64,000 nucleotides of DNA from CANLBN01 sp965230205. Lineage in GTDB: Bacteria > Pseudomonadota > Gammaproteobacteria > Pseudomonadales > Cellvibrionaceae. Both the position numbers and the translations under genes were made by a program. The stretch covers positions 2,294,001 through 2,358,000 of the forward strand of contig OZ245996.1 of assembly GCA_965230205.1 (NCBI GenBank). Reading direction: 5' to 3'. Under the pieces are notes generated by a model that saw only the letters and a program-made list of their open reading frames with translations, did not search any database and had not been told where the DNA came from. The stretch's first letter is position 1, and each line of letters begins with the position of its first letter. Shown piece by piece: positions 8,001 to 16,281 of the stretch.

Positions 8001-10127
8001 TTATTCCTCTTCATAAAACGATTGTTCCTTTTCAGCCATAGTGACGAGTGATGACGCTGGTGTATATTTTATTCCGTGTTCTTTTTCCATTTCTTTTAGT
8101 TTGTCGACAACATAGTTAATACCCAGAGTATCCATATAGCTGAATGGTCCGCCAAGGAAAGGAGGGAAGCCAATGCCAAAAATAGCACCAATATCACCAT
8201 CCCGAACAGAGTAAATTATATTGTCATCCAAACATAAAGCCGCTTCATTTAACATGCGGTAGACGCAAAGCTCGACAATTTCTTTTTCTGATAACTCGAG
8301 AGAATCTCTTATGTTGAGATCATCGTAAATGGTGGGATCAATTTCTTTGCTTTTCTTTGGGTCGTCGTAACGATAAAAACCTTTACTGACTTTTTTCCCA
8401 AGGCGCTTATTGTCAAGTAAGGTTTGTTGTACACCAATACTTTCCATACGTTCGCCAAAAGCGGTTTCCAAAATAGGTTGGATTTTACTGCCCACGTCCA
8501 AACCAACTTCGTCTAATAATTTAATAGGGCCTACTGGGAAACCAAAGTTCATTAACGCTTTGTCAATTTTATCGAATGCAACCCCTTTCATTCCTAGTTC
8601 CAACGCCGCATTAAGGTAAGGAGCCAGTATTCGATTGACATAAAAACCGGCACCATCATTAACCACAATAACGGTTTTGCCTTGCTTACGACCAAATTCA
8701 ATAGCAGTGGCTAATGCTTGTTCTGAAGTGTGTTCATGTTTAATAATTTCTAGTAGGGGCATTTTTTCTACCGGAGAAAAATAGTGCATGCCTAAAATAT
8801 TCTCAGGACGCTTTGCTTTTTCTGCAATTTCAGTAATAGGGATTGATGAGGTATTGCTGGCAAACACGGTATCTTCATTGCCCAAATTCTCTATATCATC
8901 AACCATTTGATGCTTAAGTGCCGTATCTTCAAAAACCGCTTCAATAATAAGGTCGCATTGCCCGAAGCCGGAATAGTCTAATGAACTTGTTAGTTGGTTC
9001 ACTTTCTTTTTGGCTTGTTCCGATGAAAGAATTCTACGCTTAATACGTTGCTGATAGAATTTATTCACATAATTATAGGCACTCAAAAGCCCTTCATCGC
9101 GTATATCCTTGAGGCGAACACTGGCATTCGCTTTCTCAATAGAGACCGTTGCAATACCTGCTCCCATTAAGCCACCACCCAGTATACCTAGCTTCTCTAC
9201 GGTTTTAGCTTCGCTATCGCCTTCGATAAAGCGCTCTTTCTTAAGTGTGGTAGTAGCAAAGTACAATTTAATTAATTGCTTGGCCTGAGGGGATACGGTT
9301 AGCTCTCCAAATTTAACCGCTTCGATATCCAGAGCTTCATTAAGGGGTTTGTTTATGCCTTCTTGCACAACATCTAAAATGGCCAGGGGGGCAGGGTAAA
9401 GCCCATGGGTTTTCCTTAACACCTGTTGGCGTGCTTTATTGATGATGAGGTCTTTAATAAACGGTAACGTTAGCACTTTATCCTTTAATGAAAGCTTCCT
9501 TTCAGGGATTCCGTTTTTAACGAGCCGATCTGCCGTAAATTCTGCGACTGTTCGAAGAATTTTAGGGGAAACGACTTCGTCTATCATGCCTATGCGTAAG
9601 GCGCGTTTAGCGTCTAACTGTTTCCCCGTCAGCAGCATATCGAGTGCGGAGGGCAAGCTAATCAATCTTGGTAGCTTGGAGTTGCCCATTCCACCCGGTA
9701 ATAAGCCGATCATGACTTCGGGTAAACCTATCTTAGTTGAGCGATTATCGGTAGCTATCCGATAATGACAGGCGAGAGCCAGCTCATAACCAACCCCAAG
9801 GCAAACGCCATCAATAGCGGCAATATGGGGTTTGCGACTATTCGATATTTTATTGAGCATGTCATGTGCATTCAGCGATATTGAGCTGCCATCCATAACT
9901 GTTTCAACTTTTTGCAGCATTTTAATATCGGCACCAGCAATAAATCCAGTTTCCTTACCGCTGACAAAAATAACCGCTTTAATGTCATCGTTTTGTTCGA
10001 TTTCTGTTGCCAGCTCATCAAAGTCGTCGGCAATCTGCTGATTAAAAACATTCATTGTTTCATCAGGGACATCAATGGAAACTGTGAATATTCCCTGAGC
10101 ATTGAGTTCGGTTGTAAATGTTTTCAT
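8001..10127 (-). CDS. fadJ: fatty acid oxidation complex alpha subunit FadJ
   Basis: Bifunctional enoyl-CoA hydratase / 3-hydroxyacyl-CoA dehydrogenase of beta-oxidation. The N-terminal crotonase domain shows FIAGADIKML and the two catalytic-Glu regions GVGYELALAC and GLPEVMIGLLPG; the central NAD domain has LGILGGGLMGAGIA, and the 3HCDH C-terminal domains follow (GFYVNRILAPYLNAALEL, GFPVGPIKLLDEVGLDV). Length (708 aa) and the partner fadI upstream match FadJ rather than FadB. The ATG at 10127, with GCGGAA upstream, is preferred over the in-frame TTG at 10145; it lies 4 bp after the fadI stop, consistent with a fadIJ operon. Confidence 0.93.
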   Translation of the reverse strand: MKTFTTELNAQGIFTVSIDVPDETMNVFNQQIADDFDELATEIEQNDDIKAVIFVSGKETGFIAGADIKMLQKVETVMDGSSISLNAHDMLNKISNSRKPHIAAIDGVCLGVGYELALACHYRIATDNRSTKIGLPEVMIGLLPGGMGNSKLPRLISLPSALDMLLTGKQLDAKRALRIGMIDEVVSPKILRTVAEFTADRLVKNGIPERKLSLKDKVLTLPFIKDLIINKARQQVLRKTHGLYPAPLAILDVVQEGINKPLNEALDIEAVKFGELTVSPQAKQLIKLYFATTTLKKERFIEGDSEAKTVEKLGILGGGLMGAGIATVSIEKANASVRLKDIRDEGLLSAYNYVNKFYQQRIKRRILSSEQAKKKVNQLTSSLDYSGFGQCDLIIEAVFEDTALKHQMVDDIENLGNEDTVFASNTSSIPITEIAEKAKRPENILGMHYFSPVEKMPLLEIIKHEHTSEQALATAIEFGRKQGKTVIVVNDGAGFYVNRILAPYLNAALELGMKGVAFDKIDKALMNFGFPVGPIKLLDEVGLDVGSKIQPILETAFGERMESIGVQQTLLDNKRLGKKVSKGFYRYDDPKKSKEIDPTIYDDLNIRDSLELSEKEIVELCVYRMLNEAALCLDDNIIYSVRDGDIGAIFGIGFPPFLGGPFSYMDTLGINYVVDKLKEMEKEHGIKYTPASSLVTMAEKEQSFYEEE

Positions 10128-10131
10128 ATTA

Positions 10132-11439
10132 TTATTCCGCTTCAATAATCATGGCTGCCCCGATACCACCTGCAGCACAAGCTGTGGTGAGTGCCGTACC
10201 GCCACCTCGACGTTTTAACTCATGTAATGTTTGAGTAATGATTCTGCCGCCGGTTGCAGCAAAAGGGTGGCCATAAGCTAATGATCCACCTAGCACATTA
10301 AATTTATCCATATCAATTTCACCTAAAGCCTGTTTGCGGTTCAGAAAGGTCTGAGCGTATTCTTTAGAGGCGAAAGCTTGTACATTGGCAAGCGTCTGGG
10401 CGGCAAATGCTTCATGCATGTCAATCAATGTTAAGTCGTTTAATGTCATCCGTGCTTTCTTAAGCACTTTAGCCGATGACTGTGTCGGTCCCATTAATAA
10501 GTCCCGGTCAACCGTATTGGATGTAAAGGCATAATGTTTAATATAACCCAAAGGTTCATAGCCTAACGCTAGTGCAACATCTTCTTTCATTAGCAACATG
10601 GCCGACGCACCATCTGTCAACGGAGTGCTGTTGGCGGCGGTTACGCTGCCGTAACGTCGATCGAATGCTGGGCGCAACGATGAAAGTTTTTCCATTGTCG
10701 AGTCAGCTCGAATATTTTCATCTCGAATGAAGGCTTTTTTGTAGGGTTCGGCATAAGCTCGGATAACTTCATTATCTAATTTACCGTCTTCCCATGCTTG
10801 ATTTGCCAGGGTATGGGAGCGGATGGTTAATTCATCTTGGGACTCTCGCGAAATATTGTGGTCTTTGGCCATTTGCTCAGCACTATCACCCATTCTTAAA
10901 TTGGTAGAGTATTCAGCAATAGCAGGGGGGATCGGTGCCAGGTCTTTTAAGCGAGTCCCCTTAAAGGCTTTAAGTTTGGCCATCATCGTACGTGCCTTAT
11001 TGGCTTGAACGAGTTTCAGTGCGAAGTTGTCACTGAATGAGATAGGAATGACGCTAGACGAATCAGCACCGCCTGCGATCCCTACTTTGATATCACCGGT
11101 TTTAATACTGTCAAAAATACACGCAACCGATTGAAAGCTGGTCGCACATGCACGCGAAACGCTATAGGCATCGCAGGTGACCGGTAGGTCTGTTCCCAAT
11201 ACTACTTCCCTGGCAATGTTGGGTGCCTTAGGCAGAATAGCGACTTGACCATAAACTAAGCGTTCTACTTCATTGACATCGAGGTTGGTTCGAGCGATAA
11301 GTTCTTTTACGACCATTCTGCCTAAATCAATGGCATTGACTGTTCGGAAAAAAGTACCCTGTCGAGCAAATGGCGTTCTCAAACCGCTAATAACTGCGAT
11401 ACGATTCTTTTTAGGTGCCGTTTTTGGTGCTGTTGCCAT
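10132..11439 (-). CDS. fadI: 3-ketoacyl-CoA thiolase FadI
   Basis: Beta subunit of the fatty acid oxidation complex, cleaving 3-ketoacyl-CoA with CoA to acetyl-CoA and a shortened acyl-CoA. Thiolase landmarks are all present: the nucleophilic Cys in SVSRACATSFQS, the HEAFAAQTLA and GGSLAYGHPFAATGGR histidine loops, and the C-terminal CAAGGIGAAMIIE with the second catalytic Cys. At 435 aa it is the size of E. coli FadI (longer than FadA). It precedes fadJ with a 4-bp gap. A Lys/Pro/Ala-rich N-terminus precedes the conserved IAVISGLRTPFARQGTFF. Confidence 0.94.
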   Translation of the reverse strand: MATAPKTAPKKNRIAVISGLRTPFARQGTFFRTVNAIDLGRMVVKELIARTNLDVNEVERLVYGQVAILPKAPNIAREVVLGTDLPVTCDAYSVSRACATSFQSVACIFDSIKTGDIKVGIAGGADSSSVIPISFSDNFALKLVQANKARTMMAKLKAFKGTRLKDLAPIPPAIAEYSTNLRMGDSAEQMAKDHNISRESQDELTIRSHTLANQAWEDGKLDNEVIRAYAEPYKKAFIRDENIRADSTMEKLSSLRPAFDRRYGSVTAANSTPLTDGASAMLLMKEDVALALGYEPLGYIKHYAFTSNTVDRDLLMGPTQSSAKVLKKARMTLNDLTLIDMHEAFAAQTLANVQAFASKEYAQTFLNRKQALGEIDMDKFNVLGGSLAYGHPFAATGGRIITQTLHELKRRGGGTALTTACAAGGIGAAMIIEAE

Positions 11440-11567
11440 AAGATAAATCCTATTGCTGATCGTTGTTTTAAATAATACTCTTAATCAATCACTGATGTCG
11501 CTAAGAATAGTGTCTATCGTGAAAGAGTTCTCTGTTGAGTAATATTGAAAGTGATTGTGTTCGATGA

Positions 11568-13598
11568 TTAAGTAAGCTTATGAGCTAAGCGAACGCCATC
11601 ATTAATGGCTCTTTTGGCGTCTATTTCTACTGCTACGTGTGCACCACCAATAATATGGACGGGCTGATCTTTTGCCTTGAGCTCTTCATATAATTCATTA
11701 TTAGAAAGTTGTCCGGCACATAGCACAACGTTGTCTACCTCTAATAACTGTGGTTTTCCATTGACGTTAATATGCAAGCCTTCTTCGGTAATTTTTTGAT
11801 ATTCAACGCCGCCGATCATATCGATGCCTTTGTCGCTGAGTGACTGCCGATGGATCCATCCCGTTGTTTTGCCTAGATCTTTGCCAAGCTTTGATGTTTT
11901 TCGTTGCAGCAGATAAATCTTTCTATGGGATATATCGACTTTTTTATTGGTTATTGCACCTCTATGGTTATAGTGAATATCGATTCCCCATTCTTTATAA
12001 AACGCAGGCTTATCTAATGATGTCGGTAACTTCTCTGGGTCATGAGCCAGAAATTCAGCGGTATCAAATCCAATACCGCCTGCGCCAATTAATGCAACCG
12101 ATTTCCCTACAGGCCTTTTGTGCCACAGTACATCTTGATAGGTCAGCACATGTGATAAATCAGAGCCTTCAATTGACGGTATTCTGGGTCTGATTCCTGT
12201 GGCTATAATGATTTCGTCAAATTGATTCACTAAATCTTCTGTTTTCACTTCGGTATTGAGCTGTATTGTGATATTGAGTTTTTCAATTTTATAATTGAAA
12301 TAACGGAGCGTTTCTTTAAATTCTTCTTTCCCTGGTATTTCTTTGGCGATATTAAATTGTCCACCTATCTCGTGATTGCGTTCGTACAGGGTAACCGAAT
12401 GACCCAGTTCAGCAGCTTCTATGGCAAACGATAGTCCCGCAGGCCCTGCACCGACAACAGCAAATGATCGCTTGACAGTGGCTTGTTTCTGGCTGAATTC
12501 TGTTTCATGACAAGCTTTAGGATTTACTAAACAGCTGGCAATTTTTTGTTTAAAGACATGATCCAAACATGCTTGATTACAGCTGATACAAGTATTAATC
12601 GCTTGTGCATTATCGTTGGCTGCTTTTTGCAAAAAGTAAGGGTCAGCTAGAAACGGGCGGGCCATGCAAACCATATCAGCCTGTTTATTTGCTAGTATGT
12701 GTTCGATAACTTCTGGTGTATTAATTCTATTGGTTGTAATCAATGGAATATTCACATCTTTTTTTAACTTTTCAGTCACCCAGGTAAAAGATGCTCTGGG
12801 AACCATGGTTGCAATGGTAGGCACTCGTGCTTCATGCCAACCAATGCCGGTATTAATCAAGTTAACGCCATGAGCTTCCAGCTCTTTGGCAAAGATGACG
12901 ATTTCGTCCCAGGTTGAACCTTGGTCGATTAGATCAAGCATGGATAGGCGAAAAATAATAATAAACTGCTCGCCTACTTTTTTTCGAATGGCTTTTATAA
13001 CCTCTAATGGAAACCGAATACGATTATGAATATCACCACCGTATTTGTCTTTACGTTTATTCGTTTTGGGAGCCACAAATTGATTAATTAAATAACCTTC
13101 TGACCCCATAAGTTCAATACCATCGTATCCCGCTTGCTTTGCCAGGTTAGCGCAATTTGCAAAGTCAAGAATAGTTTTATAAATTCCAAGCCTGCTTAAT
13201 GCTCTGGGGGTGAAAGGGGAAATAGGTGATTTGATTCGTGACGGTGCTGCGCATAATGGATGATATCCGTAACGTCCTGCATGCAAGATTTGCAAACAGA
13301 TTTTCGCATCTGCTGTTTCATGAACGGCGTCCGTAATTATTTTATGATTCTTAACTTGCCAAGGAAAACTTAATTGCGAAGAATGAGGAGCCACTCGGCC
13401 TGACAGGTTGGGAGATATGCCTCCCGTAATAATTAAGCCAACGCCACCTTTAGCTCTTTCTTGAAAGTAAAGGGCCATGCGTTCATATCCATTTTTTGCC
13501 TCTTCAAGTCCTGTATGCATCGACCCCATAATGACGCGATTTTTTAACTGAGTGAAACCAAGATTTAAAGGTTCGAATATATGCGAGTATGGCTTCAT
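11568..13598 (-). CDS. fadH: NADPH-dependent 2,4-dienoyl-CoA reductase
   Basis: Iron-sulfur flavoenzyme that reduces 2,4-dienoyl-CoA so unsaturated fatty acids can enter beta-oxidation. The N-terminal half is an old-yellow-enzyme TIM barrel for FMN (LKNRVIMGSMHTGLEE; ILHAGRYGYHP); the middle has the 4Fe-4S ligands C-x2-C-x3-C-x11-C (CISCNQAC...SC); the C-terminal half has FAD and NADPH Rossmann motifs (VVGAGPAGLSFAIEAAELG and ALIGAGGIGFDTAEFL). Length, 676 aa, is normal. It lies 128 bp downstream of the fadI start, in the same direction, within the fatty-acid block. Confidence 0.93.
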   Translation of the reverse strand: MKPYSHIFEPLNLGFTQLKNRVIMGSMHTGLEEAKNGYERMALYFQERAKGGVGLIITGGISPNLSGRVAPHSSQLSFPWQVKNHKIITDAVHETADAKICLQILHAGRYGYHPLCAAPSRIKSPISPFTPRALSRLGIYKTILDFANCANLAKQAGYDGIELMGSEGYLINQFVAPKTNKRKDKYGGDIHNRIRFPLEVIKAIRKKVGEQFIIIFRLSMLDLIDQGSTWDEIVIFAKELEAHGVNLINTGIGWHEARVPTIATMVPRASFTWVTEKLKKDVNIPLITTNRINTPEVIEHILANKQADMVCMARPFLADPYFLQKAANDNAQAINTCISCNQACLDHVFKQKIASCLVNPKACHETEFSQKQATVKRSFAVVGAGPAGLSFAIEAAELGHSVTLYERNHEIGGQFNIAKEIPGKEEFKETLRYFNYKIEKLNITIQLNTEVKTEDLVNQFDEIIIATGIRPRIPSIEGSDLSHVLTYQDVLWHKRPVGKSVALIGAGGIGFDTAEFLAHDPEKLPTSLDKPAFYKEWGIDIHYNHRGAITNKKVDISHRKIYLLQRKTSKLGKDLGKTTGWIHRQSLSDKGIDMIGGVEYQKITEEGLHINVNGKPQLLEVDNVVLCAGQLSNNELYEELKAKDQPVHIIGGAHVAVEIDAKRAINDGVRLAHKLT

Positions 13599-13658
13599 AG
13601 GTATAGCTAACCGTTATCGTTGTTGATAAATGTGTGTTGTATATATTTTTGAAAAATT

Positions 13659-15314
13659 TTATCGTAAATTTTTTCTCAAGATTTTTCCGACATTGGATTT
13701 AGGTAATTCATCCATAAATACAACTTCTTTTGGGCATTTGTAAGCGGTTAACTGTTCTCTGCTGTATCTGATGACTTCTTCAGCGGTTAGGTCGGGATTG
13801 TTTTTAACGACAAAGACTTTTACCACTTCTCCAGATGTCGAGTCAGGTATGCCAATAGCTGCTGTTTCTAAAATATCAGGGTGTTGCGATAATACTGATT
13901 CAACTTCATTAGGGAATACATTAAAGCCAGACACTAAAATCATATCTTTTTTACGGTCCAGTATTTTTACATATCCTTCTGAATTGATTGATGCAAAATC
14001 GCCAGTTCTAAAGTATCCATCTGCCGTAAATGCTTTGTCAGTTTCTTCTGGCTTCTGCCAATAACCTTGTGTTACCTGAGGGCCTTTAATACATATTTCA
14101 CCTTCCGCATCTATGCCTACATCATTGCCGTCATCATCTTTGATTTGTACATAAGTAGAAGATATAGGCAAACCGATAAAACCGTTATAGTCTTTTAGGT
14201 CTAAAGGATTCATTGTGGCAGCAGGAGATGTTTCTGTTAAACCGTAAGCTTCAATAACTGGGACGTCGGTTATTTTTTTCCAATCATCGGCAACGTCTCG
14301 AGTGACTGACATGCCGCCGGCTAATGTTAACTTGAGCCCACTAAAATCAAGTTGGTCAAAGCCTTTTGTGTTAAGCAGCTTTCGATAGAGTGTATTTACG
14401 CCAATAAAGGCATTGAATTCGCTGCCTTTTAATATTTTAACAAAACCTTCAAAATCTCTTGGGTTAGTTATTAAAAGGTTGTGACAACCTATGGACATCA
14501 TTGTCAGAATATTCGCGGTCATTGAAAAGATATGGTAAATCGGTAATGCTGCGATAATCACATCCTTGCCTGGATTTAAAGTACGGCCTATCCAGGCTTT
14601 TGCTTGTAACATATTAGCCACAAGGTTTCCGTGAGTTAAGATAGCGCCTTTAGCAACACCTGTTGTGCCTCCGGTATATTGCAAGTATAAAATGTCATCG
14701 TGATTCAGCGTTGCTTCCACACAGTTTGCCTGATTGCCACTTGCGAGGGCTGTTTTAAAATTTATCATTCCTTCAATAGAAAAATTTGGAATGGCTTTTT
14801 TAACATAGCGTAAGACGGCATTAATAATGAGTGATGTTGGAAATTTTAAGCAATCACCAACTCGTGTGCATATAGCATTTTTAACTCCGGTTTCTGGTAA
14901 TGCAGAGGCAACAGTATCGCCAAAGTTTTCTAAAAATAAAATCGCTTCTGCACCAGAGTCATTAAGTTGATGTACTAGTTCTCTTTTGGTGTACATAGGG
15001 TCAACATTGATAATAATAATGCCGACTCTCATTGCAGCAAAAAGGGCGATAGGGTACTGCAAGATGTTTGGTAGCATAATCGCCAATCGGTCGCCTTTTT
15101 TTAAACCCAAAGTATTTTGTAAAAAGTCAGCAAACTTTAATGACAATACATTGACCTCAGAAAAGGTCAGCGAAGTACCAAAATTGGTGTACGCGGTATT
15201 TTCTGGGTAATGCTGACAGGCATGAGCCAGTATCGCAGGTACCGAAGAAAACTCGTCTGTATTAATGTCATGAGGTACATCTTTAGGGTATGAGTTTAGC
15301 CAGAAGCGATTCAT
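13659..15314 (-). CDS. fadD: long-chain fatty acid-CoA ligase FadD
   Basis: AMP-forming acyl-CoA synthetase that activates fatty acids at the inner face of the membrane for beta-oxidation. Visible are the ATP-binding loop YTGGTTGVAKGAILTHGNL, EAYGLTETSP, the hinge region YFRTGDFASINSEGYVKILDRKKDMI and the C-terminal catalytic lysine region LPKSNVGKILRKNLR. The ATG at 15314 (551 aa) has AGAGGT 8 nt upstream and gives the FadD-like start MNRFWLNSYPKDVP; the upstream ATG at 15338 is less likely. It is followed on the same strand by fadH, and preceded by a TetR regulator gene 62 bp upstream. Confidence 0.92.
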   Translation of the reverse strand: MNRFWLNSYPKDVPHDINTDEFSSVPAILAHACQHYPENTAYTNFGTSLTFSEVNVLSLKFADFLQNTLGLKKGDRLAIMLPNILQYPIALFAAMRVGIIIINVDPMYTKRELVHQLNDSGAEAILFLENFGDTVASALPETGVKNAICTRVGDCLKFPTSLIINAVLRYVKKAIPNFSIEGMINFKTALASGNQANCVEATLNHDDILYLQYTGGTTGVAKGAILTHGNLVANMLQAKAWIGRTLNPGKDVIIAALPIYHIFSMTANILTMMSIGCHNLLITNPRDFEGFVKILKGSEFNAFIGVNTLYRKLLNTKGFDQLDFSGLKLTLAGGMSVTRDVADDWKKITDVPVIEAYGLTETSPAATMNPLDLKDYNGFIGLPISSTYVQIKDDDGNDVGIDAEGEICIKGPQVTQGYWQKPEETDKAFTADGYFRTGDFASINSEGYVKILDRKKDMILVSGFNVFPNEVESVLSQHPDILETAAIGIPDSTSGEVVKVFVVKNNPDLTAEEVIRYSREQLTAYKCPKEVVFMDELPKSNVGKILRKNLR

Positions 15315-15376
15315 GGATATTGACCTCTTTTTTATCATTTATAGTGTTATTGAAGGTGTTTTTATTGCATCAACAT

Positions 15377-16093
15377 TTATATTTGAAGTAGTTTTTTAAC
15401 CATAATAAATAAGTATTTTGAATACTGTTCGAGATCCATGTCTTTTTCTTTATTTTTCCATGGTTTTAGATACCAGTCCTGCAGTACGATTAATATGGTG
15501 TGTGCTACAAAATAGGGGCTATTTACATCAAATACTCCCTTTTGTACGCCTGACTGTATAATTTTTTCGAAGGTTGATATCGTATTCGTCTCAATCGCTT
15601 TTGATTTTGCCTGGTTTTCTAAGGATAGGGATCGCGTTTCAAAATATAAGAAGAAAAACCAGGGTTGTAACAATGTACTACTATATAAGTGATACTTAAT
15701 GGCCATTTCTAAACTGGCGAGCTCGTCAGTTTGGGCGGCAGCTTTTTCATTATTTTCGTTGGATACCAGCTCTACGATATCGAGTACCATTAATGCTATG
15801 TCTTCCTTTTTGGTCAGGCAGGAGTATAGTCCACCCATACTAAGGCCTGTTTCCCGGGATAAATCCCGAAGTGACATTTCATGGAAGCCAATTTTAGCCG
15901 ACAGTTTAAATGTGGCTTCAAACACCTTTTTGAGATTGGCGGCGGCTATATCTGCTTTTTTAGATTTAATCCGATCTTGGTTTTTTTCGAATAATAGATG
16001 AAACAATGATTCATCTTGATAAGCGAAGTGAGTACTGTACTCTTCGAAAGTACTGCCCAAAAAAGCGTCTTTTGAGGTTGTTGTTAGGCCCAT
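15377..16093 (-). CDS. TetR-family transcriptional regulator of the fad block
   Basis: A TetR-type helix-turn-helix is visible: ATFKLSAKIGFHEMSLRDLSRETGLSMGGLYSCLTKKEDIALMV, followed by an all-helical ligand domain. It is unusual in that about 45 residues precede the HTH even from the start chosen here (ATG 16093); ATG 16132 and TTG 16153 would lengthen it further and no start has a strong RBS. It lies between fadD and the divergent fadE, so it probably senses an acyl-CoA and represses these genes, as PsrA/FadR-like TetR proteins do; that role is inferred from position. Confidence 0.8.
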   Translation of the reverse strand: MGLTTTSKDAFLGSTFEEYSTHFAYQDESLFHLLFEKNQDRIKSKKADIAAANLKKVFEATFKLSAKIGFHEMSLRDLSRETGLSMGGLYSCLTKKEDIALMVLDIVELVSNENNEKAAAQTDELASLEMAIKYHLYSSTLLQPWFFFLYFETRSLSLENQAKSKAIETNTISTFEKIIQSGVQKGVFDVNSPYFVAHTILIVLQDWYLKPWKNKEKDMDLEQYSKYLFIMVKKLLQI

Positions 16094-16178
16094 AAATGAA
16101 ACAACTCTTATTATTTGATATATATCAGTCATTTTGCGCACTAAAAGACACAAAATATTGCTTGTATAAACAATAGAC

Positions 16179-16211
16179 TAATATTAACATGAATTATAGA
16201 GCGAGCGCTCG
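16179..16211 (+). promoter_or_regulatory. fadE promoter region with 10-bp palindrome (candidate operator)
   Basis: TAATAT at 16179-16184 is a possible -10 for fadE (TTGCTT at 16158 as -35, but with a short 15-bp spacer). A perfect palindrome CGAGCGCTCG at 16202-16211 lies just downstream and is followed by eight T residues. Position between a TetR gene and fadE suggests a repressor site; which protein binds is not shown. Confidence 0.35.
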
Positions 16212-16281
16212 TTTTTTTTCGAGATGTGAAAATAGCTCTATAAATCAACCTGTCAAAGTAACCTGTATACGGAGAGAACAA

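Noticed and set aside
9439..9765. 108-codon plus-strand frame inside fadJ
   Set aside because: It lies fully antisense to a well-conserved gene and shows no domain.
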